The notes: generated by a model from the sequence alone, not told the origin. A stretch of 64,000 nt of DNA from Pseudomonas taetrolens (GCF_900475285.1 NZ_LS483370.1:882001-946000), one strand, 5' to 3'; counted from the stretch's first letter, positions 27,262-35,265 are shown. Made by a program: numbers and translations.

Positions 27262-27295
27262 GTTAACCTGCAGTTCACCCGGTTCACCTGTTCAC
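27262..27295 (+). repeat. Iteron-like array B: GTTAAC plus three GTTCAC repeats
   Basis: Repeats begin at 27262, 27273, 27282 and 27290, spacing 8-11 bp. It lies 141 bp from array A, so array plus 18-bp element form a duplicated unit. Confidence 0.6.
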
Positions 27296-27327
27296 TAAGC
27301 TGTGCACTTTTCCTCTAACACAATCAC

Positions 27328-27345
27328 GCGGGTTTCCTGCCCCGT
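27328..27345 (+). repeat. 18-bp element, direct copy 2
   Basis: Exact copy of 27186-27203. Confidence 0.75.
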
Positions 27346-27461
27346 ACCTGACCCAAAGTCCCAGGGGCCCCGCCACTTTCAACGCGCAGGGAATTGCTTT
27401 AGCTTCTATCGCTGGAGGAACCATCGATTAGGGGGGGAGGGGATATTCTCTTAAAGGCTAT

Positions 27462-27479
27462 GTTACGAGTGTTACGAGT
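27462..27479 (+). repeat. Tandem GTTACGAGT pair
   Basis: Two adjacent 9-bp copies; GTGTTAC recurs at 27547 and about 27564, so this may be a third iteron family. Confidence 0.5.
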
Positions 27480-27915
27480 TCAATTAAGCAATTGATTTCA
27501 AAGGATTTTATTTATGTTGCGGCGCACTGAATCGTACCCATAGGTAAGTGTTACAAGGGCCACTGGTGTTACATGTGGGGGGCCTAGAATTGGTTGCTAT
27601 AGCCTACCAAGGCTGTGGTTGCACAGGCTTTGATGTTTACCAAAGCTTAAATGGTGGCGGTGATAGCAGGCTACTATAACGGTGGTCCAATTTTTTTTGG
27701 AGCTTGTATTGACGATTTCGTTAGCGTTGCCAGTTTCGTATAGTGCGGAAAGCGTAAGGAGCTAGGCCCTTTTCTGCTCAAACTTGATCATGCATAAAAG
27801 AAGCTGATTTTTTGGGGAGGGCAACAAATAATGACTGTGCCTGGAAGACCGCATTTATGGCTATCCCACATAAGTAAATCTATCAAGAGATAGAGCCTGA
27901 TTAGGAAGGTGTATT

Positions 27916-28650
27916 TTGCAAGAGACATCGCTCGACAAAAACTTGATAGACCATCCGAGTTTAATAATCCTTCTCCCTCACATGCACAGCTATTGTGAAA
28001 AAGGACTAACTCGGTTTTCTGAGGGTAAAGATAGTTTTTCTTTGACAACCATCGAAACGTACACATGCGGAGTTTTTGAGCGTGTTGCTGAGCTAGATAG
28101 CGCGCTGATCTCCTTGCGTTTAGCGTGCAAGTTTGTAGCCGAGCTTGGTTTCGAGCAAAATCCGAGCCCTGAAGTTTATCGTTATCACTACGAAAATTTT
28201 GTGCTTCGGGTGATTGGATTGGTGGATCGGGCACATAGGCTTGTTGGAGCTTCCCTGCTCTTGCCTTCTAACAAATATGAAGTCGTTGGAGGAAACTCCT
28301 TCGTTCAGAGAGCTATCAAAACAAGTCATCCTGGGTTGAATAGAGCCTTGGACGCAGTTGCTGATGCCGTAAATAGCTACCGAGGCCCTAGGAATGAGTT
28401 GATCCACTCAAGCGCCTACTCTAGTCGTGAACTTGGTATCTTCATGGGGGTAGAGCAATTCACCGTGGATACTGGCACCGTAGACATTACAGAGCTTAAG
28501 CGGGATTACTCATCAGCCGGAGCTGTCGAGATTGGACAAACCATAGGGCGATTGATATTAACACTAACAGTGTTGCTGGAAGAGCTAGAGCCGGTATTTT
28601 CAACGGCGCAGAAATTTAGCATCTTAAAAAGAGATAAAGCTAATACTTAA
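27916..28650 (+). CDS. HEPN-domain protein, Cthe_2314-like (island)
   Basis: The 244-residue protein appears to start at TTG 27916, preceded by AGGAAGG; no in-frame ATG precedes the conserved region. The all-helical sequence has VYRYHYENFVLRVIGLVDRAHRL followed by YRGPRNELIHSSAYSSREL, in which R159-N-E-L-I-H164 is the R-X4-H catalytic motif of HEPN RNases with the Asn often found at the second position. This resembles the Cthe_2314 HEPN family. It is a free-standing gene, low in GC, between the repeat-rich segment and the methyltransferase operon. It could be a toxin, with no obvious antitoxin next to it, or an effector working with the operon downstream. Confidence 0.7.
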   Translation: MQETSLDKNLIDHPSLIILLPHMHSYCEKGLTRFSEGKDSFSLTTIETYTCGVFERVAELDSALISLRLACKFVAELGFEQNPSPEVYRYHYENFVLRVIGLVDRAHRLVGASLLLPSNKYEVVGGNSFVQRAIKTSHPGLNRALDAVADAVNSYRGPRNELIHSSAYSSRELGIFMGVEQFTVDTGTVDITELKRDYSSAGAVEIGQTIGRLILTLTVLLEELEPVFSTAQKFSILKRDKANT

Positions 28651-29030
28651 TCCTTGTGGCGTTAATAGAGCTAGCTAGGGTTATGTAACGATTTTCATCG
28701 TAACCACTCAAATACAGAGTCTTTTAACAAGGCGCGATCTATAAGGTGCTCACGAGTCTTCAGCAATGGTAGACATAGCTTTTTAGGCGTTCCAATACTA
28801 AGCGAGCTGCTCTGGGGGGCGGAATGAGGGAGGCAGCACTACATATTTTTTGCGAAAAAGTTTACTTTTTTGGAGTGGTTAATATGTTTTTATCGGTACT
28901 AGAATGGCACTAATTGAGGCAGAAGACTTTCATAGGTTTTTAATGCTGTAGATATCAATCCTAGCTGCTATTTACTTGTTTATTTTTTGGGGTATGATCA
29001 TACGCATTTTATTTTTTGGGGTGGTATTCT
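28651..29030 (+). promoter_or_regulatory. Control region upstream of the methyltransferase operon
   Basis: 380 bp, AT-rich, no gene. At its end TATTTTTTGGGGT occurs twice (28981-28993 and 29010-29022) with the perfect 12-bp palindrome GTATGATCATAC (28992-29003) at the first copy; a similar TTTTTTGGAGTGG is near 28866. This looks like an operator cluster for autoregulation. Confidence 0.5.
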
Positions 29031-30740
29031 GTGCTTGTTGATGAGTCTCTTCTGCTAGATGAGATGCACATATTAAAGAGCGATGAGCGCAGAAGAAGTC
29101 TCGGCGCTTTCTATACGCCAAGCTTTTTAAGCAAGTTATTGTGTCAGTGGGCAATACGAAAAAAAGATGATGTTGTTTTGGAACCAAGTTTTGGAGGCTG
29201 TACTTTCCTAGAAGAAATAGCGGATCGTTTTCTAGAGTTAGGGCTAGATGACCCGTTGGAAAGTGTTTACGGGTGTGATATTGATAAGAATGCTTTTGCC
29301 AAGTTAGAGACACTGAAGGTTTATTCGAGAAACAGCAATTTTTTGTTGAAGGATTTCTTGCAGTTGGAGTCTGTAGATTTCTGCCAAGGAAAAGCGGATG
29401 TTGTAATTGGTAATCCCCCTTATATTGGGAGCTCTCAGATTAGCGTCGAGCAGCGTAAGACTCTGGAGTTGTGGAAGAAAAGTTGTGGCATGGATATTGA
29501 GGCTCGGTCTAGTCTATGGGTGTATTTTTTTATTCATGCTTTAACTTTTCTTAAAGCTGGGGCTAGGTTAGCATTCGTTTTGCCAGGTAGCTTCTTATCC
29601 TCAGATTACGCTAAGAAAATACACGAGCTGATAAAAAGTCGCTTTGATCGGAGTTTAGTGGTTTCTCTTGCTGAGAGGATTTTTGTCGCTGAAGGTGCTG
29701 AAGAAAGAACTGTTATTTTGCTTGCTGAGGGTTACAGGTCCGATGGCTTTGGCAAAGGCGTTGTCAAAGTAGCTCATTCTCCACGACTCCTAGGATTGCC
29801 AAAACTATTTGAGAGTTGGCGAGCTGATGAGCAGGTATTTGATGATTTCGACAATGTTGGTATCGGTTCGTTTTTAGCACGATCTGCTTCAGAGAATTTC
29901 TTTTCCCTATGCGCGCGCCTCCCATGTATTGAGTTGGGGAGTATCGCGGCTGTCAGTATTGGAATAGTGACAGGTGATACAAGGTTCTTCATTCGAACCC
30001 TCAGTGAGTGGCGTCAGTTTGGGATCGATGAGAGGTTCTATAAGTTTGTTGTGCCTAAGATAAAAGGCATAGCAGGTGTTAACCTGACAAAGTCACAAGT
30101 CAAATCATTGATTAGCTCAGATGTGAGGTGTCTTCTTCTTGATACAAGTAGTCATGAACTGTCTGGTCAAGTTTTAAAATATTTAAGTAGTTACCCTGTA
30201 GCGAAGCATGGCCTGGCAACTTATAAAAAAAGAGTTATTTGGCATCAGCCTGATGATAAAAAAACCCCTGATGGTTTTTTTACCTTTTTGACTCACAACG
30301 GACCGCGCATTGTCCTGAATAGTGCGAAGGTAAATTGTACTAATTCGGTGCATAGGGTTTTTTTAAAGGAGAAGTTAAGCAAGGTTCAATTGAAGCTTGT
30401 GGCTTTATCAATGCTTTCAACCTTTACTCAGACGCATGCTGAAATTATTGGTCGGCCTTGCGGGTCAGGTGCTTTGAAACTAGAGCCTAAAGACGCTCTT
30501 CAGCTTAAATTATTATACCCTGATGACATTGATCCCGAGCTAATTACGAAAGCGTTCAAAGACGTACAAAATGCATTGGACAAAAGCCCCCCCGATGAGT
30601 CCGGGGCTCGAAAAATAGCTGACTTGGCCCTAGCTAAGATGATAAAAATCAATTTTGATGATGAAATTTTACAGCTTGAGCAGTCTTTGAAAATTGCTCG
30701 CGAGCATCGAAAGGGTAATGTCGAGTCAAACCATTTCTAG
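29031..30740 (+). CDS. N6-adenine DNA methyltransferase, Eco57I/TaqI-like class (island)
   Basis: GTG at 29031 follows GGGGTGG at workable spacing and gives 569 residues; an in-frame TTG at 29016 and ATG at 29064 are alternatives. The motifs run in gamma-class order: motif X GAFYTP (25-30), motif I LEPSFGGCTFL (50-60) for S-adenosylmethionine, and the catalytic motif IV NPPY (128-131). A C-terminal region of about 300 residues, with GRPCGSGALKLEPKDALQLKLL, is probably the target-recognition domain. No endonuclease domain is seen. It opens a four-cistron operon: the kinase gene begins 15 bp downstream. The expected job is self-DNA marking for the system encoded next to it. Confidence 0.85.
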   Translation: MLVDESLLLDEMHILKSDERRRSLGAFYTPSFLSKLLCQWAIRKKDDVVLEPSFGGCTFLEEIADRFLELGLDDPLESVYGCDIDKNAFAKLETLKVYSRNSNFLLKDFLQLESVDFCQGKADVVIGNPPYIGSSQISVEQRKTLELWKKSCGMDIEARSSLWVYFFIHALTFLKAGARLAFVLPGSFLSSDYAKKIHELIKSRFDRSLVVSLAERIFVAEGAEERTVILLAEGYRSDGFGKGVVKVAHSPRLLGLPKLFESWRADEQVFDDFDNVGIGSFLARSASENFFSLCARLPCIELGSIAAVSIGIVTGDTRFFIRTLSEWRQFGIDERFYKFVVPKIKGIAGVNLTKSQVKSLISSDVRCLLLDTSSHELSGQVLKYLSSYPVAKHGLATYKKRVIWHQPDDKKTPDGFFTFLTHNGPRIVLNSAKVNCTNSVHRVFLKEKLSKVQLKLVALSMLSTFTQTHAEIIGRPCGSGALKLEPKDALQLKLLYPDDIDPELITKAFKDVQNALDKSPPDESGARKIADLALAKMIKINFDDEILQLEQSLKIAREHRKGNVESNHF

Positions 30741-30755
30741 CGAGGGCGAAACAGT

Positions 30756-31808
30756 ATGGATATTGAGAACCTTAAAAAAAACCTCGCTGATGCGCTTAGT
30801 GATACTGAGGTTGATTACAATAAGATTTTAACTTTGGCAAATCAAATCTCAAAATTTGATACGGAAAATGTCAGGTTTTCGATTGATGCTAGCCATATTT
30901 CTAGATTAGGTCATGAGCTTGTATCTAAGCAAGAAACAGCAGTCGCAGAGTTGATTAAGAATGCCTACGATGCTGATGCGGCTTATGTGAAGGCTGTTTT
31001 CAAAAATACTTCTAAGGCTGGTGGTGAACTTATTATAACTGATAACGGCTTGGGTATGAGTCGTGAAGAGTTAGTTAATGGGTTCATGCGTATCTCGACG
31101 AGAGAGAAAAGTGATAATCCCCGCTCTCCGAAATATGTCCGACAGCGTGCGGGGCGTAAAGGAATCGGTAGATTTTCAGCTCAGCGTTTAGGAATGCGCT
31201 TACAGCTTTCGACTCGTCGTGAGCAGGATAGCGTTGGTATATGCATTGATATCGACTGGAGTAAGTTTGATGATATTGGCGATCTAATTTTGGTTTCGAA
31301 TCAAATTAGAAACGATCCGAGCGCTCCAGTAGGTACTAGGTTAAATATTAGCAATCTTAAAGACTCTTGGAGCAACGCTCAAATCCAGAGAGCGTATCGT
31401 TATATCTCTGACCTCCTTCAGCCGGTGCCATTACGCTTTGCACCTAGTAAAAAGGACGGGAATCCTGGGTTTAGAGTAGAGTTTTACGAAGAGATTTGTG
31501 GCGATGAGATTTTGATCGCCAGTGAGCAACAAAATATATTGGATAATGCTCATGCAATACTGTCTGGCTACGTAGATGAGCATGGGGTCCCCTACTTCTC
31601 ACTTAAATCAAAACGGTTTGGTATTGATACGGAGTCTGAACAGCTGTATTCAGATAGTAAGGTCAAAACCGTTTTTGATGCAAATGTTAGTGACTACTCT
31701 CAACTATCTGGCGTGAGCTTTCAAGCACATTACTTTATTGAAGATGATTTGCCTGCAGGCTATCGAAATATAGTGAGGAATGTGCTGAAGAAAAATGGGG
31801 GGGGTTAG
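30756..31808 (+). CDS. GHKL ATPase/sensor kinase, N-terminal part (frame broken at G8 tract)
   Basis: This 350-codon frame contains an Hsp90/MutL/MORC-type GHKL ATPase: VAELIKNAYDADA (Asn at 69, motif I), ITDNGLGMS (Asp 96, motif II) and AGRKGIGRFSAQRLG (133-147, lid and motif III). It stops at 31806-31808 immediately after an 8-G run. The next frame continues with VRIYRNGFRVLPYG, the expected continuation of the same GHKL/transducer fold, so the ancestral protein was one chain of about 760 residues. One G fewer would join them. It may be a sequencing error, a phase-variable switch, or a real split gene with coupled translation. Confidence 0.85.
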   Translation: MDIENLKKNLADALSDTEVDYNKILTLANQISKFDTENVRFSIDASHISRLGHELVSKQETAVAELIKNAYDADAAYVKAVFKNTSKAGGELIITDNGLGMSREELVNGFMRISTREKSDNPRSPKYVRQRAGRKGIGRFSAQRLGMRLQLSTRREQDSVGICIDIDWSKFDDIGDLILVSNQIRNDPSAPVGTRLNISNLKDSWSNAQIQRAYRYISDLLQPVPLRFAPSKKDGNPGFRVEFYEEICGDEILIASEQQNILDNAHAILSGYVDEHGVPYFSLKSKRFGIDTESEQLYSDSKVKTVFDANVSDYSQLSGVSFQAHYFIEDDLPAGYRNIVRNVLKKNGGG

Positions 31809-33039
31809 AATTTATCGAAACGGATTTCGAGTGCTGCCTTATGGTGACGCCCAGGATGACTGGCTTGGGTTGCAACGATCATCAGCATTAAGACAGCTTT
31901 TACCTCCTCATGCAAACTCGAATTTTATTGGGTTTGTACAGTTAACGGACTTAGATGGCACTAATTTTGAAGAGACTGCTAGTCGCGAAGGTCTTATAGA
32001 GAATATGGCCTTTTCACAATTGCAGGATTTTATATATAAGTCTTTAATGCATGGAATTATTAAAATAGCACATGCTCGTGGTAAGAAAATATTTTCAAGT
32101 GATGACGCCGTTCAGCGAACACCTAAGGATAGAGTGGAGCAGCTGGCTTCGAAGATCACCACGTTGGTGGAAAATTATAGTAGTCCTAATCTTGTTCGTG
32201 CGCCTAGTGAACAAGCTAAGCTTGAGGAGGATGCTTCCGATATTATTGACGAGATTGTGTTGCTTGAGAAGGATACTCAAGTCCTTCTAGAAGAAATTGG
32301 AATGCTACGAGTGCTCGCGAGCTTGGGCCTAACGATAGGTGAGTTTACTCATGAAACCAGGCATGTTCTTTCAGCGCTGTCTGCAGGTATATTGAGTCTC
32401 AAGATGTCAAGCCCAGCTGCGGAGGGTTTCAAAACCTTACAGGGCAACATTGAGTCTCTTCAAGCTTATATGCGTTATTTCGACAAGGCAGTAACCCAAA
32501 ATTCTCAAAGAAGCTTGAGTGTCCACGAGATTCGAGACTTGCTAAGCGATTTCGAGCAGGTGGTTTCGTCTTCTTTGCAGCGACAGCGAGTAAATTTGAA
32601 GATTGAAGTTAAGGGTTATGACTTATTTGTTCAGTCAAGCCATAAGCCGGAATGGGCATCTATATTTTTCAATTTGTTTACAAACTCTTTAAAAGCTATT
32701 AATCGTGCTCAGGTGGCTGGTAGTATTCTCATTGTTGCAGGTGAGGTTGATGAATCAAGATTGTATCTAGAGTTTATTGATAATGGTGATGGGATATCGG
32801 ATGCTAATAAAGAAAAAGTGTTCGATGCTTTCTATACGACAAGTACTCCAGCGGATGCTCTTGCAGATGATGAAGTACATATAACCGGCTCTGGCTTAGG
32901 TCTTAAAATCATTAAGGATATTATTGAGGATGGAGGGGGTGACATCTATTTGTCAGTCCCGCCTGAAGGTTTTTCAACATGCGTTCGCATAGAATTTCCA
33001 CGGGCCTCGGATGAGGAAATACCTGATGACTTGCGTTAA
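31795..33039 (+). CDS. GHKL ATPase/sensor kinase, C-terminal histidine kinase part
   Basis: 414 codons from ATG 31795, overlapping the upstream frame by 14 nt. The start follows the end of a transducer-like domain (to about 90), then a long helix and an H-box-like segment GLTIGEFTHETRHVL with H186 as the likely phospho-accepting His. A HATPase_c domain follows: N box FFNLFTNSLKAI (291-302), G1 IDNGDGIS (328-335) and G2 TGSGLGLKII (364-373). So the intact chain has two ATPase modules, one MORC/Hsp90-like and one of histidine-kinase type. The receiver-like gene downstream overlaps by 14 nt, which suggests a His-to-Asp relay between them. Confidence 0.85.
   Translation: MGGVRIYRNGFRVLPYGDAQDDWLGLQRSSALRQLLPPHANSNFIGFVQLTDLDGTNFEETASREGLIENMAFSQLQDFIYKSLMHGIIKIAHARGKKIFSSDDAVQRTPKDRVEQLASKITTLVENYSSPNLVRAPSEQAKLEEDASDIIDEIVLLEKDTQVLLEEIGMLRVLASLGLTIGEFTHETRHVLSALSAGILSLKMSSPAAEGFKTLQGNIESLQAYMRYFDKAVTQNSQRSLSVHEIRDLLSDFEQVVSSSLQRQRVNLKIEVKGYDLFVQSSHKPEWASIFFNLFTNSLKAINRAQVAGSILIVAGEVDESRLYLEFIDNGDGISDANKEKVFDAFYTTSTPADALADDEVHITGSGLGLKIIKDIIEDGGGDIYLSVPPEGFSTCVRIEFPRASDEEIPDDLR
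31797..31804 (+). other. 8-G homopolymer at the kinase frame break
   Basis: Eight consecutive G preceded by AAAAAT. With 7 G the two kinase frames join (...KNGGVRIYRNG...). Runs of this length are prone to slipped-strand mutation and to sequencing error. Confidence 0.8.
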
Positions 33040-34165
33040 ATATTTGTGTATGGACGATCAGCCGGAAGAGTATATACTTCCGTTGTTAGATCAGTTGAGT
33101 CTTTTTTGCGATGACTTGAAGTTTGAGCGTATGCATCCACAGGATTTCGCTCTCCAATTTGAGCGTATCCAAGGACTTGCAAATGAAGGCGTATATTTTG
33201 GGCTTCTTGTCGACCTTCGCTTAGATCAAGATTCAGATGCTGAAGGTAATAAGGTATATTACCGAGGTCCAACGCTTGCACAAGAGTTACGCACTCGCAT
33301 GGCTGAGGGGAGCATGTCCAGTTTTCCAATAATATTATGGTCGATGAACGATAATATTGTGCGCTCATATGCTCCAGATAGTTCCTCCCATGATCTGTTT
33401 GATGCAGTATATGCAAAGGATGATGCGAATCACCCCTTAGATCGAACTGTTTCATGCCAGCTAGTCGCTCTAGCTGTAGGCTATCAGAATCTCGTAAGTA
33501 TACTCTCAGAAAGTGCCAATCCCTCTATTGATAAAGTTATTGGTTTGCTTGATGGTGATAGAGATTATTTAGATCCTCGACTAATTTCTTACTTGAAGGG
33601 TAATGCCGTTTATGAGTTGGCGGGCAAAGTGTTGAATACTTTGTTACGTTGTGATGGTGTTTTAATTAACGAGGTTATGTTAGCTGCGCAGCTTGGTGTT
33701 GATGTTGAGCGGTCTGGCGAGCAATGGATAGCATTTCTTGAAGCTGTGAGTAAGTGTCAGTACTCTGGAGTGTTTCATGAGGCCTGGCCTCGCTGGTGGA
33801 AGCATCGCATAGAAGCATTTTGGACTGAGTTTGTATCAAACAAAGGGTCCTTGAGGAAGTACACTGCTGATGAACGTGTGGCTATACTGAATGAGAAAAT
33901 TGGTGTGGCACTTGTTTCCGCAGCCCCTATTGCTGAAGGTTATAGTCACAGATTTTCAACTGTATGTGTGGCATTGAAGTCCCCTTTAGATCCAGTAGAT
34001 GGATTCAAAGTTCATACTCCTAGACAAGATGCCTGGCAAGATAGTCGATATGTTTCTGCTCACGCTGTTATAAATAGGCTTAAAAAATCCGAGTGGAGCC
34101 TCGATCCCTTGGAGATTGATCGTTTTAAACAGCTTATGGAAAGGCTGAAACATGAAGCGGTGTAA
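33026..34165 (+). CDS. Receiver-like response regulator with unknown C-terminal domain (island)
   Basis: ATG at 33026 with GAGGAAA upstream gives 379 residues. Residues 1-135 look like a receiver: acidic pair in YLCMDDQPEE (D10, D11), probable phospho-acceptor D63 in GLLVDLRLDQD, Ser after the central strand (IILWSMND) and Lys in VYAKDD (131). The remaining 240 residues match no domain I know; conserved-looking stretches are WPRWWKHRIEAFW and GYSHRFSTVCVALKSP. No helix-turn-helix is evident, so output may be enzymatic or through protein contact. Overlaps of 14 nt with both neighbours indicate translational coupling with the kinase and the last gene. Confidence 0.75.
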   Translation: MTCVKYLCMDDQPEEYILPLLDQLSLFCDDLKFERMHPQDFALQFERIQGLANEGVYFGLLVDLRLDQDSDAEGNKVYYRGPTLAQELRTRMAEGSMSSFPIILWSMNDNIVRSYAPDSSSHDLFDAVYAKDDANHPLDRTVSCQLVALAVGYQNLVSILSESANPSIDKVIGLLDGDRDYLDPRLISYLKGNAVYELAGKVLNTLLRCDGVLINEVMLAAQLGVDVERSGEQWIAFLEAVSKCQYSGVFHEAWPRWWKHRIEAFWTEFVSNKGSLRKYTADERVAILNEKIGVALVSAAPIAEGYSHRFSTVCVALKSPLDPVDGFKVHTPRQDAWQDSRYVSAHAVINRLKKSEWSLDPLEIDRFKQLMERLKHEAV

Positions 34166-34886
34166 GCCTGACGCTTTTAGAAAACAAGTTGCTAGTGAGT
34201 TGAGGCAGTTGGGAGGCGTACTTAATCAAAATGCTAGCGAAGTCTGTTTTGATACTGGGCCAATACTCCAGGCTGCCAGCATGTGTATTGTTTCAAAGCC
34301 TTACGGTGGTGAATCCTGGGGTTATCAGATTGATGATCTCAGGTTCAGAGTCAAAACACCTCAGAAGGTGATCCCAAATACGGTTGGGGATTATCTGAAT
34401 GTTGTAATGAATTTTAAAATTCAAGGAAAGTGTTCTAATGAGTTTTCAGAGCTTATAAAGTTGCTTGAGTTTAGTATTGTTGTTACTAGCAATGATGGTG
34501 TCTATCTCTCGTCCTGGCACTTTGATAAGCATATAGTTTCTGATGATGGTATGGACGAGGAACCAGAGGATGCACATCCGTTGTACCACTTCCAGTATGG
34601 AGGGAAAAATCTATTGCCACTTGGTGGAAATCATGGGGGTATATTGATTTTGCCTTCTCCCCGTATCGGGCATCCTCCGATGGATGTTGTTCTTGCTATT
34701 GATTTTGTTTTGTCAAATTTTGCAGGTTTGCATTGGCGCAAGCTAAGAGGTAAGTCGGACTATACTAATCGTTTGGTTGAGGCGCAAGATAAGTATCTTA
34801 AGCCATATATAGAGAGTATGTTTTCTTGGTGGGATGCTGGGCGGGAATCTCCATATGTCAAAAGTTTGTGGCCTCATCTGATATAG
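34152..34886 (+). CDS. Unrecognised protein, last gene of the island operon (244 aa)
   Basis: I do not recognise the family. It has no signal peptide or membrane helix. Notable stretches are HPLYHFQYGGKNLLPLGG, ILILPSPRIGHPPMDVVLAID and FVLSNFAGLHWRKLRG, rich in His, Gly and Pro turns, plus an acidic linker DDGMDEEPEDAHP. The ATG at 34152 lies inside the 3' end of the receiver-like gene (14-nt overlap), so it is almost certainly made together with it. It is followed by a terminator. As the only member without an assigned role it could be the effector or a substrate-recognition subunit. Confidence 0.7.
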   Translation: MKRCKPDAFRKQVASELRQLGGVLNQNASEVCFDTGPILQAASMCIVSKPYGGESWGYQIDDLRFRVKTPQKVIPNTVGDYLNVVMNFKIQGKCSNEFSELIKLLEFSIVVTSNDGVYLSSWHFDKHIVSDDGMDEEPEDAHPLYHFQYGGKNLLPLGGNHGGILILPSPRIGHPPMDVVLAIDFVLSNFAGLHWRKLRGKSDYTNRLVEAQDKYLKPYIESMFSWWDAGRESPYVKSLWPHLI

Positions 34887-34922
34887 AAGTTCTCTAGGGT
34901 TGAAGTTTTTTGTGGTGATAGT

Positions 34923-34963
34923 AGAGGGAAGTCAATAGGCTTCCCTCTGTTTATGGGTTTTAC
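34923..34963 (+). terminator. Terminator of the methyltransferase-kinase operon
   Basis: Perfect 9-bp stem AGAGGGAAG/CTTCCCTCT (34923-34931, 34940-34948) followed by a T-rich stretch (GTTTATGGGTTTT). Confidence 0.75.
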
Positions 34964-35236
34964 TATTTTACTCACTGGTTTGAGGTTGATTAAACTGAGG
35001 GTTTTAACTGTCCTGGCTTGGTTGTCGAATATGCAGGAAGTGTCTCCATAATCTACGGAGTTAGACCCTGGTTGGCTGTTGCTTAGTTTTCGGTTTACCG
35101 AGGTTTGCCGAGAACATCAGTTGTAATGTCCTTAAATTATTGAAATACAAATATGTGAAAGTACGTATGGGTGCATGAAGATTTTCAGTGTGATCCTGCT
35201 AGGGCTGAAGGCTAAAGCTTGTAACTCAGATTAATG
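34964..35236. other. Intergenic region between island operons, nothing recognised
   Basis: About 270 bp of AT-rich sequence between two convergent transcription units. No reading frame or clear repeat is seen. Confidence 0.4.
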
Positions 35237-35257
35237 CGGAAGTCTGCAGGGCTTCCG
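35237..35257 (-). terminator. Weak hairpin after the 62-codon gene
   Basis: CGGAAG/CTTCCG stem with a 9-nt loop, just downstream of the stop codon. No T-run. Confidence 0.4.
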
Positions 35258-35265
35258 GATTAGGA

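Larger units (their letters stand above)
26869..27915. other. About 1 kb non-coding, repeat-rich segment of the island
   Basis: No frame here looks like a gene. It contains three copies of an 18-bp element, two arrays of GTCAAC/GTTCAC-type iterons in a duplicated unit of about 141 bp, and a tandem GTTACGAGT pair; each is listed separately. The composition (repeats, AT-rich flanks, short palindromes) recalls a replication origin or control region of a phage satellite or plasmid-like element. Confidence 0.5.

Noticed and set aside
27044..27298. 84-codon plus-strand frame in the island
   Set aside because: It runs through the iteron-like arrays and the 18-bp repeat; its apparent low-complexity protein reflects DNA repeats, not a gene.
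27121..27345. Repeats considered as a CRISPR array
   Set aside because: Repeat units are 6-18 bp with 8-11 bp or 142 bp spacing and no cas genes; not CRISPR geometry.
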